Assembly: GCF_001672755.1 (NCBI RefSeq)
Contig: NZ_LZKI01000046.1
Coordinates: forward strand, 1 to 58,471
Reading direction: 5' to 3'
Origin: Mycobacterium colombiense
Lineage (GTDB): Bacteria > Actinomycetota > Actinomycetes > Mycobacteriales > Mycobacteriaceae
Length of the DNA stretch: 58,471 nt
Below the pieces are notes generated by a model. The model saw only the letters and a list, made by a program, of their open reading frames with translations. It made no database searches and had not been told where the DNA came from. This document shows, one piece after another, positions 8,180-15,250 of the stretch. Numbering within the stretch: position 1 is the stretch's first letter; each line of letters opens with the position of its first letter. Position numbers and translations under genes: made by a program.

Positions 8180-8758
8180 CTACGCTGTGCCGTCCCGTTC
8201 GATCCAACGGGTCAGCGCATCTTCGAGCGCGGTCGCGACGTCCACACCGGCGCTGACAGCGGCCTGCTCAAACCGCTCGACCAAGTCGGTGCGGACCGAG
8301 GCGCCCAACCTGGAGAACGGTGGTTTTGGCTTCGGCGGCAGGTCTACGGGTACGTGTCGCGCGACGGACGCGTCGATGATTTCGCGAAGTGCCGGTATCT
8401 CGCCGAGCAACGCGTCGAGGTCGTCGCGTTCTATCCGTAACAACTCGGCCGGCCCCATCGTCGTTACGGTCGCGGAACGCAGCCTGCCACGATGAAGCGC
8501 CGATTCGCCGATCACCTCGCCCGGCCCCAGCGAGGCGACACGGTCCCGGCCGATGTACACGCCCACCTCCCCGCTGAGCAGGATGTAACAGGAGTCCGAC
8601 GGGGTCTGCTCATGAATCAGCGGCAATGCCGCCGTTGTCGCAGTGCGATGGGCCACTCGGGCGAGACGCTGTAGTTGAGCAACCGAGAAGTTGCCGAATG
8701 TGGCGTACCCGCGTAGCCGCCGAGCGTCTTCCACATATTGCTTCGCATCGGCCTTCAT
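8180..8758 (-). CDS. Cyclic nucleotide-binding domain protein
   Basis: A 192-residue protein. Residues about 20-130 form a cNMP-binding beta-roll: FGNFSVAQLQRLARVA, a central YILLSGEVGVYIG, and the phosphate-binding cassette region GEVIGESALHRGRLRSATV. The usual Arg after the ESAL segment is present as R/GR. Residues about 140-190 form a short helical tail (TDLVERFEQAAVSAGVDVATALEDAL) that resembles a small dimerisation or ribbon-helix-helix type element rather than a CRP winged helix. A sensor or regulatory role is likely, with cAMP the probable ligand by family. An AGGAG ribosome site precedes ATG 8758. It lies downstream of gabD2 on the same strand. Confidence 0.82.
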   Translation of the reverse strand: MKADAKQYVEDARRLRGYATFGNFSVAQLQRLARVAHRTATTAALPLIHEQTPSDSCYILLSGEVGVYIGRDRVASLGPGEVIGESALHRGRLRSATVTTMGPAELLRIERDDLDALLGEIPALREIIDASVARHVPVDLPPKPKPPFSRLGASVRTDLVERFEQAAVSAGVDVATALEDALTRWIERDGTA

Positions 8759-8866
8759 AGCGGGCTCCTGACGTGCGATGTGCCGCTGACATCGACGAGC
8801 GTAACGCGGATTTACGCTACGAACGGCATAATGCAGCGACGTAAATCGCCGGGCCGCCGACGAGAC

Positions 8867-10423
8867 TCACTTCCGACCGGGAAGCTTCGATACCGTCCGC
8901 ACGATGGGCAACAGCGACTTCTGCCATAGTTTCCCCGGAATGCCAAGGGGCGGATCGAGATTGAACACGCGCGCGGTCGCGATCGTCTGCGATTCGGTGT
9001 ACTTCAGCAGACCCTCGGGGCCGTGCCGGCGGCCGACGCCGGACTGGCCCATCCCGCCCATCGGTGCGCTGAGACTGCCCCACGCGAACGCGTAACCCTC
9101 GTTGACGTTCACCGTCCCCGACCGCAACCGCGAGGCGAGCCGCTCGCCCTCCGCCGAGGACGCGGCCCACACGCTGGCGTTGAGCCCGTACTCGGTATCG
9201 TTGGCCTTCTCGACGGCCTCATCCGCGTCGGCGACGGGATAGATCGAGACGACCGGCCCGAACGTCTCGTTGGCCGCGCACTCCATCTCCTGCGTGACGT
9301 CGGTCAGCACCGTCGGCTCGTAGAACAGCGGCCCGACGTCGGGCCGGGCGTTGCCGCCGGCAATCACCTTGGCGCCCTTGGCTTTCGCATCGTCGACATG
9401 ATCCGTCACGGTATCGAGCTGGCCCGCGGAGATCAGGCTGCCCATGTCGACCGAGAAGTCATATGCGGTGCCCAGCTTCATGTTTCGCACTGCGGCACCG
9501 AACTTGCCGATGAAATCGTCGGCGATGTCCTTCTCCACATAAATTCGCTCGATGGAGATGCACAGCTGGCCCGCGTTCGAGAAGCACGCGCGGGTGGCCG
9601 CCTTGGCGGCCTTATCCAAGTTGGCCCCCCGCGTGACGATCATCGCGTTCTTGCCCCCGAGTTCGGCCGAGAAACCGATCAGCCGGCGACCCGCGTGTTC
9701 GGCGAGCTGCCTGCCGGTGGCGGTCGAACCGGTGAACATCAAGTAGTCGCAGTTGTCGATGATCGCGGTGCCGACCACCGAGCCCGGCCCGGGCACGATC
9801 GCATAGAGCGCCCGCGGCAGCCCCGCCTCATAGAGCAGCTCAGCGCACGCGAGCGCACAGTACGGGGTCTGGCTGTCCGGCTTGAGCACCACCGCGTTAC
9901 CCGCCAGCAGCGCCGGCACCGAGTCGGACACGGTCAGCGTCATGGGGTAGTTCCACGGCGAAATCACCCCGACCACGCCCTTCGGCTGGTAACCGACCGT
10001 GGTCTTGCCGATGCCGGGCAGCAGCGCGGGCACCGTGTGGGGTTTGAGCAGATCCGCGGCAACGCTTGCGTAGTAATTCGCGTTCGCCATCAGGTCGATG
10101 AGTTCCTCCTGGGCCGCCCAGCGGGCCTTACCGGCCTCGGCCTGCAGGAGATCCATCAGGAACTCGCGGTTCTTCACGACGAGGTCGCGATAGCGGGCGA
10201 TAACGGCGACGCGCTCGGTGACCGGGCGGTTCGCCCAAACGGCCTGGGCCGCGCGCGCTTCGGCGAACGCGGCTTCGACGTCTTCGGCCGTGCCGACCGG
10301 GATCGTGGTCAGCGGCCTGCCCGTGAAGACCTCGTCGATCGTCTTCGTCTGGCGTCCGGTGATGTCTTTGATCGCGGCGAGCTGACGCAAACGGTCGAAG
10401 ACCTCGGCTGACGGTGCGGGCAT
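8867..10423 (-). CDS. gabD2: Succinic semialdehyde dehydrogenase
   Basis: A 518-residue aldehyde dehydrogenase, the length of mycobacterial GabD2. It oxidises succinic semialdehyde to succinate with NAD(P)+, feeding the GABA shunt and the TCA cycle variants used by mycobacteria. The cofactor region SPWNYPMTLT and GNAVVLKPDSQTP, the general base E254 in ELGGKNAMIV, and the catalytic C288 in NAGQLCISIERIYV are all present. The C-terminal FGPVVSIYPV motif is also typical. ATG 10423 has an AGGTGA ribosome site. It is transcribed away from the desaturase gene across a 442-bp gap. Confidence 0.92.
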   Translation of the reverse strand: MPAPSAEVFDRLRQLAAIKDITGRQTKTIDEVFTGRPLTTIPVGTAEDVEAAFAEARAAQAVWANRPVTERVAVIARYRDLVVKNREFLMDLLQAEAGKARWAAQEELIDLMANANYYASVAADLLKPHTVPALLPGIGKTTVGYQPKGVVGVISPWNYPMTLTVSDSVPALLAGNAVVLKPDSQTPYCALACAELLYEAGLPRALYAIVPGPGSVVGTAIIDNCDYLMFTGSTATGRQLAEHAGRRLIGFSAELGGKNAMIVTRGANLDKAAKAATRACFSNAGQLCISIERIYVEKDIADDFIGKFGAAVRNMKLGTAYDFSVDMGSLISAGQLDTVTDHVDDAKAKGAKVIAGGNARPDVGPLFYEPTVLTDVTQEMECAANETFGPVVSIYPVADADEAVEKANDTEYGLNASVWAASSAEGERLASRLRSGTVNVNEGYAFAWGSLSAPMGGMGQSGVGRRHGPEGLLKYTESQTIATARVFNLDPPLGIPGKLWQKSLLPIVRTVSKLPGRK

Positions 10424-10865
10424 GTCATCACCTCTCGAACGGTGTCCAAAACACCAGCCTATTGGCTTCGGCTCCGGGCGAGGCGGTCGTGTTCAGTCGG
10501 AGCGAGGCGTCTGCGGGGTGCGGCACTGGTCCGGGGGCGGAAGGTTCATCCGCCGGTTGAGAAAACTGGCGGGGCATGTAGCATCGTCGCTCGACGCAAG
10601 GCGGCCTGTCCGTCGCGTCGCTCAGGTCGGCCGTGGGGGGATACGGTTGGCGGCCGCGTTCGAAGGTATCGATTGTGGTTCGGTGCCGCGGGTCCGCTGT
10701 ACCGGTTGAGGTTCTCCTGCTTGGCTGACGTCGCGCTGGGTGCGTGTGCGCGGAAACGACGAACCGATAGATCGGACGTAATAAAGAATGCTGCGGCTCG
10801 CAAACCGTGCCTGCCTGCGTGCCGCACAAACGCCGCTCAGCGCGCGCCGAGCGGGTTGAGCGCCG
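10424..10865. promoter_or_regulatory. Divergent intergenic region between gabD2 and the desaturase gene
   Basis: A 442-bp stretch with open frames on both strands but none with a family, a ribosome site or protein-like composition. It should contain the promoters of gabD2 (leftward) and the desaturase (rightward). No clear operator or repeat was found by eye. Confidence 0.45.
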
Positions 10866-12098
10866 ATGGCCATCACCGACATCGCCGAATACGCCCATCT
10901 CAGCGAGGCGGACCTGGAGGCCTTCGCGGCCGCGCTGGAAGCCATCCGTTCCGATGTCGAGGCCTCACGCGGCGCCAAGGATCGCGCATACATCAAGCGC
11001 GCCATCGCTTTTCACCGATGCCTCGAGGTCGCGGCCAGGCTCACTATCGGCATGAGCAAGGGCAGGTGTGGCTGGGCCGTCGGGACCGCCGCCCTGGCCG
11101 CCGCCAAAACCATCGAGAACATGGAACTCGGCCACAACATCAGTCACGGTCAATGGGACTGGATGAACGACCCGGAGATCCATTCCAATACCTGGGAGTG
11201 GGACATCGCCGGTCTCACATCCCAGTGGCAGCACTCCCACAACTACCGACACCACGTCTTCGCGAACATCGTGGACGTGGACGACGACCTCGGATTCCGC
11301 ATCATGCGTGTCAGCCGGGACCAGCAGTGGCAACCCGGCGCGCTGCTGCAGCCGTTGTATGCGGTGCTGCTGGCGCTGGCCTTCGAGTGGGGCGTCGCGA
11401 TACATGGCTTGATAGCAGTCCAGGAACTCGAAGCCACGGACGCCGCCAAATCCGCCCACAAGACGGCGATGCTTCGCAAGATGGCTCGCCAGGCGGGTAA
11501 GGACTATGTCGTCTTCCCGGCGCTGAGCCGTCGGCGGTGGTGGCGCACCCTCGCGGCCAACGTGGTGGCCAACGGCCTGCGCAACGTCTGGGCCTACATC
11601 GTGATCGTCTGCGGCCACCTGGTGGACGGTGCGGAGAAGTTCACCGAATCGGTGCTGGAGGACGAGACGCAGGCCGAGTGGTACCTGCGTCAAATGCTGG
11701 GTACCGCGAACATCGAGGCCGGCCCGGTATTGGGGTTCATGACGGGAAATCTCTGCTACCAGATCGAGCATCACCTCTTTCCCGATCTACCGAGTAACCG
11801 TTACCGCGAGATCGCGGCACGGGTGCGCGAGGTGTGCGCCACCTACGACCTGCCCTACACGACCGGTTCGCTGCTTCGCCAATACCTGCTCACGGTGCGC
11901 ACGATCTGCAAATTGGCGCTACCGGACTGGCTTCTGTCGGCTACGTCCCACGACGCACCCGAGACGGCGTCCGAGCACAGGTTCCGCAATACCGCCCGGC
12001 GATCACCGAGCGGGGAAAGCGACATGAAGCGACGTGGGTTGGCGACCGCGATCCTGGATCGCGGTGACCGCCGGGAGCTCTGGAGACGCTCCGCCTAG
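10866..12098 (+). CDS. Membrane fatty-acid desaturase (acyl-CoA/acyl-lipid type)
   Basis: A 410-residue integral-membrane di-iron desaturase. The three histidine boxes are intact: H90-xxx-H94 (GHNISHGQW), H125-xxx-H129-H130 (HSHNYRHH) and Q299-xx-H302-H303 (QIEHHLFPDLPSNRY). Hydrophobic segments between box 2 and box 3 (LQPLYAVLLALAFEWG; LRNVWAYIVIVCGHLV) are the expected membrane helices. It should insert a double bond into a fatty acyl chain using electrons from a reductase. No ferredoxin or oxidoreductase partner is next to it, unlike the desA3 locus of M. tuberculosis. Chain and position specificity cannot be read. The gene has no strong ribosome site before ATG 10866. Confidence 0.88.
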   Translation: MAITDIAEYAHLSEADLEAFAAALEAIRSDVEASRGAKDRAYIKRAIAFHRCLEVAARLTIGMSKGRCGWAVGTAALAAAKTIENMELGHNISHGQWDWMNDPEIHSNTWEWDIAGLTSQWQHSHNYRHHVFANIVDVDDDLGFRIMRVSRDQQWQPGALLQPLYAVLLALAFEWGVAIHGLIAVQELEATDAAKSAHKTAMLRKMARQAGKDYVVFPALSRRRWWRTLAANVVANGLRNVWAYIVIVCGHLVDGAEKFTESVLEDETQAEWYLRQMLGTANIEAGPVLGFMTGNLCYQIEHHLFPDLPSNRYREIAARVREVCATYDLPYTTGSLLRQYLLTVRTICKLALPDWLLSATSHDAPETASEHRFRNTARRSPSGESDMKRRGLATAILDRGDRRELWRRSA

Positions 12099-12192
12099 CC
12101 GTCGAATCACGCTGCAGCGCAGTCTGCTGCCTCCGATGCCTGCTGCTCATCGTGGGTTAGACACCGGGGCAAACGGGTAAGCGCCACCCACA

Positions 12193-12939
12193 ATGCGCAA
12201 CCAGGATCGGTTCAAATTGATCGCCCGAGAAGTGGTCCAAGGTGCATCGGGCGTGTGTTGCTTGCTTCTCGATCGCGATCTGCGGATCCGCGCGGCAAGC
12301 AAAGACTACGAGCGCGTGACACTTCGCGAGCACGGCGAACTTCCCGGGCAGTACCTCTTCGACGCCTTTCCGGACAATCCCAGGGATCCGCGCGCCGACG
12401 GGACGGCGAAGCTCGCGTCGTCGCTGGAGACCGCGATGCGCAGCGGCCGTCTCCACAGGATGCGGATGCAGCGATACGACATCCCCGATCCCGCCGACCC
12501 CGACGAATTCATCCCGAAGGTGTGGAGGCCCACCAACTCGCCATTGCTGGATCACGGCGAGCTGGTGGGGGTGGTGCACACCGTGGCGGAAGTCTCGAAA
12601 AGCAAGCAACTTCTCGATGAGGTGGCCCGCGACGTCGATCACGGCGTCGCCTGGGATTCGGTGGACCTGCTGCACACCCTTGAAGCCGTCAGCGCGGTGG
12701 AGACCGGCCAGTATCTGCAGCGGCAGCAGGCGCTGGCCAAGGAGAACAGGCAACTGATGCGCGCCATCGCGTCCCGGGACACGATCGGCCAGGCCAAGGG
12801 CATGCTGATGGAGCGATTCAACATCGACGCCGATCGAGCGTTCGGCCTGCTGGCGCGGCTCTCGCAGGAGACCAACACCCGGGTCGAGGAGATCGCCAAG
12901 CACCTTGTCGAGGCGGAGCGCCCGCCGCGTTCGGGCTGA
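12193..12939 (+). CDS. PAS-ANTAR regulatory protein (putative transcription antiterminator)
   Basis: A 248-residue protein. Residues about 5-135 form a PAS-like sensor fold (GVCCLLLDRDLRIRAASKDYERVT to GVVHTVAEVSK). A helical linker, probably coiled coil, follows (ETGQYLQRQQALAKENRQLMR). The C-terminal ANTAR domain (residues about 188-240, SRDTIGQAKGMLMERFNIDADRAFGLLARLSQETNTRVEEIAKHL) carries the usual A-K-G-ML-M and AF-LL positions. ANTAR proteins bind tandem hairpins in nascent RNA and prevent termination. No receiver domain is present, so input is probably through the PAS domain. Target RNAs are unknown. It converges on the Gap-like gene. Confidence 0.87.
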   Translation: MRNQDRFKLIAREVVQGASGVCCLLLDRDLRIRAASKDYERVTLREHGELPGQYLFDAFPDNPRDPRADGTAKLASSLETAMRSGRLHRMRMQRYDIPDPADPDEFIPKVWRPTNSPLLDHGELVGVVHTVAEVSKSKQLLDEVARDVDHGVAWDSVDLLHTLEAVSAVETGQYLQRQQALAKENRQLMRAIASRDTIGQAKGMLMERFNIDADRAFGLLARLSQETNTRVEEIAKHLVEAERPPRSG

Positions 12940-12946
12940 GGGCCGC

Positions 12947-12985
12947 GCCGCTTTAGAGGGCCGCTTTAGTGGGCCGCTTTAGAGG
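12947..12985. repeat. Three tandem 13-bp repeats
   Basis: Three head-to-tail copies of GCCGCTTTAGAGG at 12947-12959, 12960-12972 and 12973-12985; the middle copy has T for A at position 11. They fill the gap between the convergent PAS-ANTAR and Gap-like genes and overlap the last codons of the latter. The copy number may vary between strains, as in other mycobacterial mini-satellites. Confidence 0.85.
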
Positions 12986-13773
12986 AGGTGCAGCCCCTGG
13001 GCCAGCTGTGACACCCCGACCACCGTGAACAGCGCCACCAGGATCTGCCGGTGGTAGGTCCGCACCCAGTCGTGCAGCACGAGCAAGAGAGAGTGGGTCT
13101 TCGCCGGCGTGACCACATAGCCGACGAGAATGACCTCGACGACGGCGTACATCAGGAGGATGAACGCGACGGAAGCGCTCGCCTGGGCGGTGACCGATGC
13201 CCCCGAGGCCGCGATGATCGCGACGATGAACAGGACACCGTCGACCGGCACCGAGATCATGCCGATCACCCACGCGACCCACGAGGACCCGCTCTCCCAC
13301 GCGTTGTGGATGCGGCCGAGCAGACGCCGGAATAGCGGCGGGTTCTCGGTCGACTCATCCGGGACCCGGGTCAGCAGCCGCGGCATCGCGATCGGCGCGC
13401 CCGAGACCATCGACAGTTCCCGGGGGCGCTCGTCCTCGGGCACGGGTTGCGGCGTCCGTGCGCGGGTAAGGAAACGCACCGTCATCACAGCGGCGATCGA
13501 CAGGCCGACCACACCGAGGCCGATTTGAATCTTGCTGAGGGTCGAGCTCGTCGACGGGGACGCCGAACCGTGCGCAACGTGTCCGAACATCGGGGTGAAG
13601 TTCAGCAGCATCAGCGGGATGAGCAACTCGGGAATGCACACGGTCAGCCCGCCGAGCCAGTACGCGAGCAGGCTCGGCCCGGGCCGTGGCCGAGAGATCA
13701 TCAGCAGGGCGAGCCCGAGACGGACAGGATTGAGCGCAGCCAGGATCCCCAAGCCCAGCACCGACCCCCACAT
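12979..13773 (-). CDS. Gap-family (glycopeptidolipid-addressing-protein-like) membrane protein
   Basis: A 264-residue integral-membrane protein from ATG 13773; an upstream in-frame start at 13842 would add an Arg-rich, non-membrane leader that looks non-genuine. It has about six membrane helices: SVLGLGILAALNPVRLGLAL, LLAYWLGGLTVCIPELLIPL, IQIGLGVVGLSIAAVMTVRFL, WVAWVIGMISVPVDGVLFIV, VAFILLMYAVVEVILVGYVV and QILVALFTVVGVSQLAQGL. The N-terminal ALNPVRLG motif and the SVPVDG segment are typical of the Gap/DUF2910 family, whose founder helps bring glycopeptidolipids to the mycobacterial surface. Its position divergent from the MbtH-NRPS pair fits a role in exporting that product, but this is inference; mycobacteria have several paralogues. 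Confidence 0.78.
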   Translation of the reverse strand: MWGSVLGLGILAALNPVRLGLALLMISRPRPGPSLLAYWLGGLTVCIPELLIPLMLLNFTPMFGHVAHGSASPSTSSTLSKIQIGLGVVGLSIAAVMTVRFLTRARTPQPVPEDERPRELSMVSGAPIAMPRLLTRVPDESTENPPLFRRLLGRIHNAWESGSSWVAWVIGMISVPVDGVLFIVAIIAASGASVTAQASASVAFILLMYAVVEVILVGYVVTPAKTHSLLLVLHDWVRTYHRQILVALFTVVGVSQLAQGLHLL

Positions 13774-14683
13774 GGTTCGAGGCACTACCCGACACCGCCT
13801 GCGTCTAAACGCCGCCGAACCCCGTTGAGAACGCGAAATCATCGTTCGGCAAAGCCGGCTATGAATCAGCTGTGTGCGCCAAATTTGATCTTGTTCAACG
13901 GATTCGGGATATGCCGCCGGCCGCTCCGCGGGCCAGTTGGGCAGCGGATCCGCGAGCTGACGCCACCGGGCTGGTGCCCCCGCGTTCGGGGTGGCCGCGT
14001 TAGCGGGCTCGTGTGATGCGCGCGCGCTGGCGAATTCCGCGCTTGCCCAGGGCGCGTGAGATCAATCACAACGAGCCTGCGTGACGGGCTGCCCGGGGGT
14101 TGGACAAGGCCAGCCGGCAAACGTAGCCGGCGACGGTCACGCCCGACGAGACCAGCGGGCGATGGGGTCCCGGCGCCGACACCGCGGTCGACACGCGCCG
14201 GTGTCGGCAGCAATGAGCGCCGAAGGGCTCGGTGGATTTCCGCGATGACGTCGGCCTATGCCTAGCAAGTGCCCGTACCTTTTTGCACAGTGCGCGTGGG
14301 GGATTCGACAACGGGGCGAACGCGGGTAAGCTTGTGCGGGAACATCCGTGAATGCGCTGCTAGAACCCTTATGGTGTTGTAGTTGCGGAATAGCGCTGCG
14401 AGGCGCTGCCAGCGGGTCGCTGTCCGCATCGGGTGAAACCGGAAGTCAGAAGCAAAGATTGGGTGATCATCCGGGTGCGCTCTGCGTGTTGACTTCGGCA
14501 AACGGCCAACACCATGGCGCCGGTACTGTTGTGCACGCGTCAGATGCGCCCGCGAAGCAGTGATTAATGCAACACCTGCGCAACACGGTCTTTTGCTGCA
14601 CGGCAACACAATCGCGCGGCAGTAGAATTTATCGCGGATCGGGTTATGTGAGAACGGAATTCAGATGTTTTGGGGAGCGACCG

Positions 14684-14755
14684 ATGGGTACCCGGCGACC
14701 GTGGATCGCGACGTCGATGGTCGTAGCAGTGCGCATGGGCTGCGCTGCTTGGTAA
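14684..14755 (+). other. Short open frame with ribosome site; possible leader peptide or mmpS remnant
   Basis: ATG 14684 follows GGGGAG with a 6-7 base spacing and opens a 23-codon frame starting MGTRRPWIATSMVVAVR and ending in TAA. The basic-Trp-hydrophobic start resembles the N-terminus of MmpS proteins, which occur beside glycopeptidolipid NRPS genes, but nothing downstream continues that family. It may be a gene remnant, an upstream leader peptide or chance. Confidence 0.25.
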
Positions 14756-14954
14756 ACGGCGACTGTCGGCGAGGGGTCGGAATGGGTACCGCCACCATCA
14801 TGTTGCGGCGCCATCCCTCACGACCGAGCTCGATGACGCTGATTTCCGGCGTGGGAGCTGGTCGACATACTGGCCGGGCCTGACGGCTCAATCCTCAAGC
14901 GCTGCAAGGACGCTCGCGGTGCGCGCAGCGTGATTTGTAAATTGTCGTTGATGT

Positions 14955-14961
14955 AAGGGGG
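14955..14961 (+). promoter_or_regulatory. Ribosome binding site that fixes the TTG start of mbtH
   Basis: AAGGGGG ends 8 bases before TTG 14970. The ATG at 14951 is followed at once by TAA and cannot start the gene, so the TTG is the only start that keeps the conserved NPFDDD beginning of MbtH-like proteins. Confidence 0.7.
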
Positions 14962-14969
14962 TCCATCCG

Positions 14970-15194
14970 TTGCCGCTCAATCCGTTCGATGACGACAATG
15001 GCCGTTTTTTCGTCTTGGTCAATAATGAAGAACAACACAGTCTTTGGCCAACATTTACTGTCATTCCCGCCGGTTGGAGAGTAGTTTTTGGAGAAGCCGA
15101 CCGCGCCACATGCCTGCACTACATCGAAGAAGCCTGGCCCGATATACGGGCGAAAAGTTTGCGCGACACGCTGACCGCGCCGGTTTGTGATTGA
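14970..15194 (+). CDS. MbtH-like protein, NRPS adenylation-domain chaperone
   Basis: A 74-residue MbtH-family protein. These small proteins bind NRPS adenylation domains and are often needed for their folding and activity. The family pattern is clear: NPFDDDNGRFFVLVNNEEQHSLWP, then PAGW and the YIEEAWPDIR end. The usual W-T-D-x-R-P tail motif appears here as W-P-D-I-R-A, a mild variant. Translation starts at TTG 14970. The NRPS gene begins 56 bp downstream in the same direction, so the two are almost certainly co-transcribed and this protein serves that synthetase. Confidence 0.95.
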   Translation: MPLNPFDDDNGRFFVLVNNEEQHSLWPTFTVIPAGWRVVFGEADRATCLHYIEEAWPDIRAKSLRDTLTAPVCD

Positions 15195-15250
15195 TAGACA
15201 AATGTCGGTAAGAAGGGTTTCGGGGTCAAACTTTTAGTGGGGGGCGTGTA

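Larger units (their letters stand above)
13774..14969. promoter_or_regulatory. Long non-coding region upstream of the mbtH-NRPS genes
   Basis: About 1.2 kb with no convincing gene on either strand. The part from about 14,260 to 14,950 is visibly richer in A and T than the rest of the window (for example TTAATGCAACAC and GTAAATTGTCG). It separates the divergent Gap-like gene from mbtH and must hold the promoter for the 31.6-kb mbtH-NRPS transcript. One 23-codon frame at 14684-14755 has a good ribosome site and is listed separately. No tRNA, IS end or CRISPR repeat was seen. Confidence 0.55.

Noticed and set aside
10424..10865. Open frames on both strands between gabD2 and the desaturase
   Set aside because: None has a ribosome site, family motif or plausible composition; the region is best read as divergent promoters.
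12947..12985. Possible CRISPR or IS end
   Set aside because: The units are 13 bp, directly adjacent with no spacers, and no transposase or cas gene is anywhere in the window.
13774..13842. N-terminal extension of the Gap-like protein to 13842
   Set aside because: The extra residues are Arg-rich and unlike a membrane-protein start; ATG 13773 begins exactly at the first helix.
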